Assembly (NCBI GenBank): GCA_013397795.1
Contig: VZTJ01002478.1
Coordinates: 1,623,541-1,687,540 of the forward strand
Length of the DNA: 64,000 bases
Reading direction: 5' to 3'
DNA from: Orthonyx spaldingii
Taxonomy: Eukaryota; Chordata; Aves; Passeriformes; Orthonychidae
Part shown: piece by piece, positions 48,201 through 59,084 of the stretch
How the letters are laid out: each line of letters starts with the position of its first letter
Position numbering within the stretch: position 1 is the stretch's first letter
Program-made: the position numbers and the translations under genes
The notes under the pieces: model-generated
What the model saw: the letters and a program-made list of their open reading frames with translations, nothing else
What the model was told of the DNA's origin: nothing
The model's database searches: none

Positions 48201-48218
48201 TTAAAAATTTTGCTTGAG
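42230..48218 (+). other. STOX2 intron 1, proximal part
   Basis: The intron begins in the CpG island and becomes AT-rich after about 42620. I found no second STOX2 exon and no repeat. Short G runs occur at 44133-44140 and about 45712-45720, and an A run at about 47038-47048. AT-rich stretches near 45580-45640 and 46430-46870 have enhancer-like motif content. Confidence 0.65.
46430..46870. promoter_or_regulatory. candidate conserved noncoding element in STOX2 intron 1
   Basis: This AT-rich stretch has many homeodomain-type cores (CAATAATTAAAC, TCATTAGTGGATGATTATG, CCAATTATC) and no repeat or coding character. The call rests on composition and location near a developmental regulator; conservation was not tested. 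Confidence 0.2.
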
Positions 48219-48622
48219 TTCATTCGTAGAATGACTTGGGTTGCAAGGGACCTTAACAATAATCTTGTTCCAACCCCTGTGCTGTGGGCAGAGGACCCTC
48301 CACTAGACCACGTTGCTCAGAGCTCCATCCAACCTGGCTTTAAGCGCTTCCAGGGATGGGACATCCAGAGCTTCTTTTGACAACCTGTTCCAGTGCCTCA
48401 CTACCCTCACAGTGAAGAATTTTGTCCTAGTATCTACTCTAAACCTACTCTCTTTCAGTTTAAGGCCATTTCCCTTGTCCTATCACTACATGCCCTTGTG
48501 GAAAGACTCTTTTCCAGCTCTCTTGCAGGTCTCCTTTAGGTACTGAAAGGTGTTAGGTGGCCTTCCCAGAGTCTTCTCAGTCTGTGTCCATAAGGGAGGT
48601 GCTCCAGCCCCTGAGCCCGAAG
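48219..48622 (-). mobile_element. CR1 LINE fragment (antisense) in STOX2 intron 1
   Basis: Read on the plus strand it follows the reverse complement of a CR1 3' end. It starts ATTCGTAGAATGACTTGGGT, then AAGGGACCTTAACAATAATC, CCACTAGACCACGTTGCTCA, TTCCAGGGATGGGACATCCA, ACCTGTTCCAGTGCCTCACT and GGGAGGTGCTCCAGCCCCTGA. It covers the CR1 3' UTR and the end of the RT ORF, with small deletions. It is inactive and opposite to STOX2. Confidence 0.9.
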
Positions 48623-51600
48623 AAATGTGCATTTAGTGCACAGAGAAAGGCTCTAGGAGGGGTCAGCTGTGTCTGAAAACACTGCTGTCCCTGGGCTTGA
48701 CTGGCAGGTTTTTGTTTCAGCTCTTTTGTAAAGGGAATGATAACAAAGTTGGTGCTCTCTCCCAGCAATTCTGGTGCTGTTTCCTCAGGCCATGATTTTG
48801 GATGGTAAACCTGTCCTCCTTTCTGCAGGCCAGGAGAATCACATCTTGTCCCCCAACAGGACATGCCAAAGCATTACCACATTCTTGTCTGCATTTGAGA
48901 CATCCTTTTGAAGAGTGTAGCAGAAAAGGTGCAACCCAGATGGGTTGGGTGTCCTCCAAAACTCCTGGCATCAAAAGCTGCCTCCTAAGCAACATCACTC
49001 CTTTCCTTGGCTACGGCAAACATGATAGGCAGGCTCCTCTTTTCTTTTAGTAGTCAAGGAAAGCCTGAAGTGTTCAGAGAAAATAAAAACTGCAACCAGA
49101 TGGTGGTTTCCCCTGCAGAAACTATGGCTGTTAAATGTGAGGATAGAAGGAACTTCTTAATAGTTTTCTGCAATAACAAATTTAACAGAGTTCTGAAAAT
49201 TCAAGCTGTCTCCAAACCTTTTTTCTTCGTTTTAAATAGAAAAGTATAAATGTTTTGATTATTTTCTAATGATGTTGACTGCTGGGAATGTTATTGGAGT
49301 CTCTGGTTTCCAATATTGAAACTGCTCCATGGGTGGGCCAGATCTGGAAAGATTTTTAAGGATATTACATTCTTGGAATACAATCCCTTCATCTAATATG
49401 TAAACATGCTTTCTTCGGTCTGCTGTACTTGATCCCTCTATTTATGACCTGGGATTTCACCTGAGACCTGTGATGAGAAGTATCTGAATGTAAAGAATGT
49501 ACAAACATATATTTTGATGAAACAAAATGTTTTCATGTTGATATTTGAGCAGGTCTTCACGCCTCCTTTTATAATTGGGCTCCTGTTCTGAGCCACAATA
49601 GCAATTGAGCACATGTTCAAAGGTCAATAACTACCCAGGGAATCTGAATAGTGGTTCTTCTAGTTGCATTTTTTTTTTCTGTAACAGAAAAACGATGGTG
49701 TAATATTACCATCAGCACTTATTAATCTGTTTTTGGTTTTCTTATGAAAGCAAGTTACTATTCTGTGCATTAATTTAGTGCACAGAGTCATGACTTCTGT
49801 ACTATATTTTCTAGAGCTGGATATACTTCTAATCTGTGTAATACGAGACTTCTTCTTCCACATGGGGACAGGATGGGGTATCAAAACAGCAGAAGTTGGA
49901 GTAAAACACAGCAGCCTTTTAGCTTAACCTGAATTCCACTATCATATAATTAATAAAGAGACATGCAGGTGTATCAAAGATTGCTCTTTTAGAAGTGCAA
50001 ACCAATTCACTTAAACTCTGAGAAACAACTCCAAATTTGGTTCTTTCCAAAATCTGTATACTGTGACTGGAAAGTGCTTCCATCTGAAGAGCTTGGATTG
50101 GGTATATTCCAGAAGCTTCAGTTTTGAAGCAATTTTTGCTAACTGTTAGTGCTTCAGAGGGTACATGTGCTGGCTCATGCACATCTTCAGAGGAGGATGA
50201 GAATGCTGAAGGACCCATTGCTGGCCCCAGTGTGGGGAATCCCACTTAGAGAGCAGAATGGGCTCTTGAATGGTGACCCAATGGCTTTCACAATAACATA
50301 GCCTAAAACACAGTGGCGAGCAGGACTGGGCTGGGCATGGGGGAGGTTGATTCCTCCTTCTGGTGCCAGCAGAAGGGGAATAAAGGTGTGTGTTGGGAGT
50401 GGCAGACCAGGGGCTGGTCTGTGGCTGAGTAAGTGTCTCAGTTCCCTCATTGGTAGCAGGGCAGTTGCATTGCCCTGTCCATCCTCATCAGTAACTGCAG
50501 CTCCAGTAACTCCTGCTCATCTGCTGCCTTGCAGTTGCATGTGCTGTAATGTCGTGTCTCACTGGGTGTACAGAGGCTCTTGGGAAGGAGCAGAACTGCA
50601 AGGACTGTTTTCACTGGGGCTGTAAAACTTGTATTATTACCATTAGAACAAGCTGGTTGCTGCCAGTGTATTTGAGATTTGGCAGCAGTCTTAGGTATTA
50701 TTGAGGGACTATAAAATGAGTATTTCTTTCTTAAAAATGGAAACTTTTTTTTTTGTTCTTTAAAAAAAGCCATATTGTGAGTCTAGCAAAACTTTAGCTA
50801 AAGAAAAAAAAACCACATTAATATTCACTTCTTCAGATTATAGTTGTATTTTCTGCTTTGGTCATAATATCCATGGAGACCTTTCTATATGCAAAGAATA
50901 TGGAAGAAATAGATTTCTGGATGCAGCAGCCTTTTTCCAAGTTGTTGGGAGAAAGACTTAATGGCCCAAAAAATATATCACGTCTACTTACCTTATGTTA
51001 ACAGTGTCCTTGGGTGTATGAGGTTACAGAGTCCTGCTACTGTGCCAATAGCAATGCATACGGTTTATTATTTATGTCCCTTTACAAAGAGATCAACTTG
51101 ACATAAATAGGGTCTATTATTGCCTGTTATTTTATTGTGTTTGAATTCTAAAGAAGCAACTGAAGTCCTGTAAGCTCCATGTGATGCTGCATGAACTTCT
51201 GTATGTTTGGTGGGACTTTTTTGTAGTTGTAGGGGTGGGGTTTGGGTTTTTTAGGGGGTTTGGGTTTTTGTTTCTGTTTTTTTTACTTGCTTTTCTTTTA
51301 GGGGAGATGTTTTAGTCAAAGGATTCATGATGTGGTTTTTGGGTGCCAGTAGTCTCCAGCCTGCCCTTGAGCCTTCCAGCCATTCTTCAGCATGTGTGGA
51401 ACTGGACCATGCCCTTGACTCCCACTCTGGCAGACCGGCATTAAATGTTTGCTCTCCTACTTGTGCATACTGCAGGGCTAGTGCCCAAGCAAGTTCCCTT
51501 TTCACTGACAGATGAAATAACAATACCTGGCATTAAAAGCAAGCCGAGAGTTTTCTTTGGGTTTCCCTAAAGGGCCTCCTTTGTCTCCACTGTCTCTGCC

Positions 51601-54600
51601 CAGCGAAACCTGTACACATTGCTAAATCTGAGGGTGCTGTTGAGATGCTCTGGCTTGTGAAGTCAGGAGTAGGTCAGCACCCATGTGAAGATTTCCATCC
51701 ACTTGGTGTGCCTGCTGTTCCTGGTAAGGCTTTTCAACTAGTCCCTGTCCAGTGGGGTGGTCCAGGCTGGTGTGGGCAATCTTGAGAACTCAAAGCAGAG
51801 GTGAAACAGTCACAGCACCGGAAAGGAGAGTAGAGGAAGGAGGTCGTGGTGGACTGTCCCTTATTCAGTGTTTATATGGCTCAAAGGAGGAGAAAATTAT
51901 GAACAGCTTGATGAATCTGAACAGATGTTTACAGGTGCCTGATATCACCTGAGTGGCCCTGGTCCAGTTGTGGGAAGTCAGCAACTCGCCTGGGCTATAG
52001 GGATGTCCTAATTAGTTACATGTTCACAGGGTGGTTTAACCAGTTGAAAACCAGGATTTTAAGATCTATTTTAAAGCAAATACAGTATCTAACATAGTAG
52101 ACATTATTAGCAGAAGGGGTTATTAAAAATAAATAAAAAGGGGAAGGAATTTTCTTGCTGGTTTAATCATAGAAAAGAGAATTTAAAGGGGCACATTCAC
52201 CCACTGTCCCTGAAGTGGGGAGGGAAAAAGCTTTGAGGACACTAAACTTTGCTGCCATCATTACTGGTTTATCACAATTATCCTATTGGATAAAAAGAAA
52301 TATCTTATTGGTGTTACTGGTTGAAAAATCCAAGCAGCCTGAAGGAAAAATGATCGTTTTGGGAGGAGCTGCAGAGAAGAAAAGTCACAAAGGGCTAAAC
52401 AGTGGGTAAAAACAGGGAGAAGAAAAATAACTCGAAATCTCTACAATCTTAGATGCTCTAGAAAAAAGTTTGTTTTTCAAACAGTTATTGTCAGACCAGA
52501 TGTCAGCCTTGCAGGGAATCCTCCTTTATGAATATGAACATCTGGAAAGAGTGGGAGACCAAAAGAGAAGGGAAGCCAGCCAGACTTTTAGTGAAAGGAA
52601 CAGATAATCTTGGACATAGTGATTCATGTGGTGGGGAAGCAAGGTTGATAGGTGTCAGGTCTGCTCTGTTTTTATGAAAAGTGGAGACTTTATTTTTACT
52701 TAATGCATTTTCTTAGGGGGTGTAGCTACGTGATATCATCTCCATCTTTCAGCAGATTGGGACGTGTCTGCAGCGTGGGGATGGAAGAACATAGGGCTCA
52801 TAGGGCCATGAAGCTTTGCAGTGTTTCTCAGAGAAATTTTTTAAGCGTTCCCTGCTGGAAGCTTAGGGCAATTTTCAGCTGGAGTTGCTTCATATAGACC
52901 TATGTGTGAGGGTGAATATAGTGTTTTAAGTGCTCTGTGAACAGAGGTTTTCCATTACTTTGAGTGGTCTTGATTCAACAAGATACAGATACCCACATGT
53001 GCTTATAGTCAGTTAAGTGTGAGTCTGGTGGGATGACTCACATTTTTGAATATAGGCCTGTTATATATTCTTGTATTTACCTGACTGTTTCTAAGAGATT
53101 TGCCAGAGGAATCTCTTCCTGGTTAATTGCAGAGTGGGTCATCTGGGTCTAAACCAGGAGCCATTTGAGAATTAACCTTGGGAACCCAAGATTAGTATTC
53201 TTTGCGTTTTTATTTCAATGTATACAGTACTCTGAGAAATAAATAGAGGAAGAGCTTACCCAGCTTTTGTAGGTGCCTTCAGGAAAAGTATGAAGAGGAA
53301 GTATTAATTAATACTTCAATAAAAGTATGAAGAGGAAGCCTTAATTAATACTTTGTCAATAGAGATAAAGTCATAAAAAGTAGGCAGCTTGACCTACAAT
53401 CATACTGATTTCTTTCCTTGGGTAGGAATTAGTGGCTATCGTCTTGTCATTTTTTATTTATGGCAGTAGCTTGTAGCCTTTCATTTATAGATTTCTTATT
53501 AATTCAAGGTCTTTGGTTTTGTTTCCAAGGTATTTTTTTATTGTTAGTTTGTCTTTGCTAGAGGTGTACAGATAGAACTTCTCAGTGAAGCTGATGCCAA
53601 ATAGCTGTTGGAAGGTCTGTAGGGACTTGCTTCTTGGCTGCCTTTCAAGTGCAGTATGGCTGTAAAATGTTTTAGTGTCAGAATCACTACATCTATCATT
53701 GTTCTGCTTTTCTCTGTCAATAACTAGTCTCATTCAGTGACATATTTGTTCTTAAAGGGAGAAAGCAGATTTATCTATGTGCCAGCACATGAGTCTTTTC
53801 AAATTTTCTGCTCAGATAATCATTGGGCTTCAGGTTTCAGGGGTTACTTAAATTAATCCCAGTGCTGTCTTCCCAGTCTCTTCAATGTTTGTGTTGAGAG
53901 AAAGGTCGAAACATATCCTGTCTGTTGGGAACCACGAGACACCAATCATCTGGTGAGATGGAAGAAAAGTGAGCTACAGTCTTCAGTGTTGATTTTTGTG
54001 ATGAGTGACTGGGGTAAAAAGGAAATAATTTTGATGGAACTTTTCCCGCTTGTTAGGACAATATTTAACAATTATGCTATTTCAGTTTTTCCTTGCTTTT
54101 TGTGCTGGGAACACTTTTGCTTGTTGGCTTGCACACCCATTTCCAGTTCCCGAGGATCTGGGTCATTTATGCTGCTTCCTTCCCAGTTAGTAACAATCCT
54201 CACCTTTCTTTAGTTTGCAGATTGTTGAGTTTCCAGTGAAAATACAGCAAATGTAAGTGGTGCTTTTCACTTTTATCTTTTTATGGACCATTTGGAAAAG
54301 AGTTCACAGATCACTTGCAGACCTGCAGACCCCAAGTTGAAAACTCCTGACCTCACCAACCCCAGCATTTTATACCTGACTCTGCAGGTACCTACACAGC
54401 TGAAGCTTGTGCTCCCCTACCAATATGCTGCAGACTTACCAAACTTTCCCTTCAAATAATTCACAATTTATCATCTATGACAGCTATCCTGAGCCTCAGT
54501 GTTTGCTCTGCACCTTTTCCTCTTCTCCTGTCTTCTTCAAGGACATCTTTGGTGTTGAATTGTGGAGCAGCAGGGATGGCTGGCATTTTGACAGCTGCAG

Positions 54601-56795
54601 GCTGGAAAGCTTGGTGCAAACATTGTTCCTTATCTTGTGTTTGACAGCACAAGTGTTTTGGGGCAGAGAACTTGGTGGCTCTGTCAGATTGATATGCTGG
54701 GCACTGCAGTATTGAGTTGGGTCTAAAGCCCTTAGGTGCTTTCACAGTGTAAAACCTTATATAATAATACACACATATGAGGTTACTTGTGAATGAGAGG
54801 TAATCTGTAAATAGGCAGCCAGGCAAAGAATTCTTGCTCAAAACCTGCCTGGATTTGCTTTACCTGTTTTCTCACCACTTGGGCAATAGTAATTACTTTT
54901 TGTGGCAGTCCTCAGCCTTCTTCATGAATGAGTTGCATGCATAAGTCTTTTGAAGGCTTTAGTAGAGCTGTGGTGAGCTTGCAATCGCAGACACTTAGAT
55001 ATGTGTTTGGCTTGAATCTGGAGCCATAAGTGTGTAATAGTTCATAAATGGCTATCCTTGCTTTATTTGCTCTGGTTGTTAACTAAGAAAATGAGAGCAG
55101 GGCCCAAGGGGTCAATAGGTGTAAGAGGAGACGTCATACTGTCCCAGTCTGTGGTCTTGCACTCTTGATATATGACACATAAATATTACCTGTGATTGGA
55201 CAGAAGGGAACTAAAGCCTCTCATGGTTATAGTGTTTCTCTCAACAAACTGCAAAATAGTGTTTCTTGTGTGACATTACCTGTAGCTTTAAGTACTGTAT
55301 ACGGCTTCTTGCAGGCTTGTTCTTTCCTAATTGTGGTAAGAAAAGATGAAATTTGCTTGTCAAGTCAGTTCTGCATCTTCTGCTGAAGCATGTTTGTCAG
55401 TACAGTCCTTCTCAGTTTTGCTGGTAGGTTCTCTTCTCTCTGTGCCAATGCCCAGAAGAAGTACACGTCTGGAAGTGACCTACTCTTGTCCTGGAAAAGC
55501 AGAGGTGGAAAGGGAAGTGGTGTCTTGTGGGGTATATTTCTTTTCCCTTCCTGAAGCCACAGGTCTCAATGCTTCTGCAAGATTACTAAGGTTTCTTTCA
55601 GCCTTGGGCTCCTTGATTTTTCCTGCACGTGTTTCAGCTGAACATAAATGTATCTGAGCTAGTTTTGAACTAGCCAGCTCAGGTATGGTTTGCATTCTTC
55701 ATCTCCAGTAATAATTATGGTTTTCAGCAGTGTCTAACTCCCCTTGCCACTCAGGGAGCCTGTGATGAGCTGCTGCAGTAAGAGACTTGAGTTCCTAGAT
55801 TAAAGCCAGCTCGGGTTTATCCAGACTGCAGTGCTGGGATACTGTAACTCTCCTTTACAAACTGAGCTATTGCAGTGAATTCCTCAGGGCTTTTTGCTTC
55901 CTGTCTTTTGAATTTCTTTTTCTGTGAACTTAGCAAGTGTGGCTTTTACCTTTATCCATGACTGACCTTTTCTCAATGCTATCTCTCTGCTTAAAAGCTC
56001 ATGCCAGCATGTAAGCTCTTGTCATCTTCTCCAGCAATGGCTTTGTGCCAGGCTCACACCAGTCTGACAAAGTGCCCCTAACAGCCTGTCCCTTCTCAGC
56101 CTACCTACCTCACTGCTTACAGCATCAGCGTTCTTCTGTTGGCTCTGCTCTACCTGCTTCTACAAATTCCACCTTCTTCGGAGACATCTTGTCTCTCCTG
56201 ATCGCTCCAGAAATTTCACTGGCTGCATTTGGTGCTAGCTAGGGCTGAGCCTTCAAAAGTTGTCTCTTGGAATGGATATGGTGATACTATTCTTTGAAGT
56301 CAGACCATGTGTTTTGTAAAGGGCATGTTTTTGATCCTTAAAAACTTGAGATGGTTAAGGCAAGGCATGATGCCAAAAAGTGTGGGAAAAATGGGATTGA
56401 GAAACCAACCACTGGGACCTACTAGGGTAGATGTGGGAAGTGCTTGAGTCAATCTGTGCCAGTGCTGTCCCTAACTTGCCTTTTTTCTTTCTGTTTACAC
56501 TTCACTGAGGAAGGCATGGGTCCATTTTCAGACGTTTGACTGCAGGACTATGGTCCTTCCTTATACTTAGCAGGAGCTGAACTTCCCTCTGTATCTGCAC
56601 TGCCACTGTGGTTTGAGCTGGTGTGGGTCAGCACCAAGGAGGTCACACAGCCTTTGCTCTGACATGAGAGCCCACAATGAGCCTTCTTAAAGGCAAAAAC
56701 CTAACCTGGAGAGAGGAAAAAGAGAGTTCAGGATAAATTACGGTGGACCTGCTGCCTTATCTTCTCTGCAGTATAGTCTTCAAACAAATATGTGT
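48623..56795 (+). other. STOX2 intron 1, middle part
   Basis: There is no exon or gene that I can support. It contains a G-run cluster at 51232-51264, the palindrome-bearing duplication at 53284-53354 and an RE1-like motif at 56628-56646. The rest is unremarkable AT-rich intronic sequence. Confidence 0.65.
53284..53354. repeat. 37-base-period duplication carrying an 18-base palindrome
   Basis: AAAAGTATGAAGAGGAAG occurs at 53284-53301 and 53321-53338, and TTAATTAATACTT follows in both copies. Copy 1 contains the perfect palindrome AAGTATTAATTAATACTT (53300-53317); copy 2 has CC where copy 1 has TA, which breaks the palindrome. Confidence 0.85.
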
Positions 56796-56870
56796 GGAAT
56801 CATAAGGTAATTTGTGTAGGAAAAGACCTCCATGGATCTCTGGTCTGACCTTCTGCTTACAGCCCTGACA
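56796..56870 (-). mobile_element. short CR1 LINE 3' fragment (antisense, diverged)
   Basis: GGAATCATAAGG, GTAGGAAAAGACCTCCATGG and CTCTGGTCTGACCTTCTGCT follow the antisense CR1 3' end (GAATCATAGAATGATTTAGG, TTGGAAAAGACCTCTGGAGA, TCATCTGGTCCAACCTCCTG) in order. It is more diverged than the other copies, and its 5' extent past 56870 is unclear. Confidence 0.6.
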
Positions 56871-58293
56871 TTGGGTAAGTTTTTCTCATCATCTAACCTG
56901 TAATGAGTGCCCTGTTGAAGACAGCAGCAGCTAGCAGCTGCTCTGGTGGATCTTGTGGATGGTTTCCACAATTCCCATGTGTTTTGCTATGGACAGGTCC
57001 TTTTGGAACTTTGACTCCTGCCTAACAGGTTCCCCTGGTTTTTCTGCCTCCAGTTGGTCTGTGTGATGGGAGACCCAGGAGCACGCAGTGCTGTCTGGCT
57101 GTCTCCTTCACCCACGCTGTTTGGACACTGGCTTTCTTGAGGCAAATGGGATACCTTTTTGAATGCACAGCTCTGAACAAGGTTAGGCAGCAGTTGCCTT
57201 TAGTTGAAATTTGTTTGTTTAAAAAAGTGTAACTCCTTCCCCAGCCTGCCTCAGATATATTTCTGTGTTTTGACAGATCCTTAAGGTGATTGACAGCGCT
57301 ATAGTTGCCAGCAGCTTTTTATAGGAGCTTTTCTTACCATGCTGGTCTTGAAAAAGACCTTTTTTTTTTTTAAGCACTTAATCCATGGTTTAAACTTTTT
57401 TTTTTTAAGTCCAAGCAATAGCTGCTTTAGGTAATCTTGATAGGTCTTTTGAAATGTCCAGTAAGCCTGCCCTTTCTTTAACTTTAAATGCTGAAAAGTT
57501 AGGTTGTAGTGACTTGGTGACTGGAAGTTATGGAAAACAAATCAACAAAGTGCTTTTTTCCCTCTCATTACCTCCTTTTTCCCATTTATTTTGTGACTTT
57601 TCTGCCTGAAATTGACCTGTCCCTTGTGCAACCACAGTCTTTTTACTTAACTCATTAAATCATGTTTTTTGTCTGCGTTTAGACTCTCAAACTACTCTTA
57701 GACAACATTTCCTTCTTATCTCCTTTATTCTTACCTCATCTGTGACAGAAAGCACTTAATGGAGGCTGCAGGCCTTGGAGTTGGTCTCAGCATAGAGGGG
57801 AGGAGGAGACATTGACCATTCATACTTTTGCTTCAGTGTTTCTGCAGTCTGACAGATACCCTCTGGGCTATGAAAATATGTGGTTCATTGACTTGCAGAG
57901 AATTCATTGTCTGAATAAACGCCTTATTAAAAAGAAAGAAAGAAAAATACCCTAGATATATATTTTTGCATAGTAACATCAGCAAACCCACAGAAAATGC
58001 ACAAAGTTTGTGAGCGTTTTGGCCCATCTGCTACAATTTCTAATACAACAGATCTATTAATCTGCTCCTGGTGAGATTTGCTGTGTTCAGTGTACCTGGT
58101 GAGGGGATTTGGGCATCTGCACCACAGCAGATCTGACAAGGGACTTGCTAAAGGAAGAAGCAAAGTAGATGGATGACCCTTGTGCTTTTAGGAGCTGTTA
58201 CTTAAGCCCTGGTGGGTTACTGGAAGAGGCAGGCTTGGTAACCATAGACCTTCCCATCCCATCTTACATGAAAGATCTAACTTCTATTTCCAT

Positions 58294-58312
58294 CACTGGG
58301 AATTTCCCAGTG
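58294..58312. promoter_or_regulatory. 19-base palindrome containing a kappaB-type site
   Basis: CACTGGGAATTTCCCAGTG has 9-base arms around one central T. Its core GGGAATTTCC fits the NF-kappaB consensus GGGRNNYYCC. Function is not shown. Confidence 0.35.
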
Positions 58313-59062
58313 GCAGTAGGAGTTAGATGGTACTTCTGGTGAAATGAGAAATAGAGATGCCTCAAGTTAAGAGAAAATTAGGAGAAAAAGGATATATGAA
58401 ACATAGACTTTGCACTTTGTCTGATTCTTTAATATCCATTTCCCCACTTTATACTCAAGAAGATATGGTTTGCTGTTGAATTATTAACAGATCACCCTCT
58501 GAGGTTCCAGCCAGGAATTACATTTTTAGTCCTCAGAAAGGGAGTGCTCTTTCAGAAGGAATTTACAGTTTTCAGCATGGTTGTGAAGGTAACATGAATG
58601 ATGACAGTTTGGTAAAACTATTCTGCAATTGCTGGAGCTAAGTTCACCCTGGACTCAGTAAAGAGGGGAGGTCCCACTTCTTACACTTATTCCAGGATAA
58701 CTATGAAGGCTGCTGGTAAAGTTGAATATTCATGTTAGTTGGTAGCAGGAGTAAACAATTTTTTTCTGTTATCTTTTGCACAAATTGTAGCTTTCTTTGT
58801 GGTGCTGTAAGTGGCTGTTTTCAGTGAATTGTAGAAGGGATGATGGAATAAAATCAAACAATTCTCTGCTTGTGTGTCCTAGTTACTCTGTTTTACATTT
58901 AAACGATTGAGAAGTTTATATGTGTAAGCAAAGTGTGCTGCCAACTGAGCAAGATTATAAACCTTTTCTAATGGTGTAACTCATACAAAATATGCTGCCC
59001 AAAGCATCGCTAGAAATGTGATATAGTGGCATTTGCAAGCCCAGGCAAATATATACAAGACT

Positions 59063-59084
59063 TTCTACATTTCTAAATGTAGAA
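59063..59084. repeat. inverted repeat, 10-base arms, 2-base spacer
   Basis: TTCTACATTT at 59063-59072 and AAATGTAGAA at 59075-59084 are exact reverse complements. The arms are AT-rich and the spacer CT is very short, so cruciform potential is more likely than a stable RNA hairpin. Confidence 0.8.

Noticed and set aside
51241..51270. Interstitial telomeric repeat
   Set aside because: Only a single TTAGGG occurs; the rest are irregular G runs, so it is not a telomeric array.
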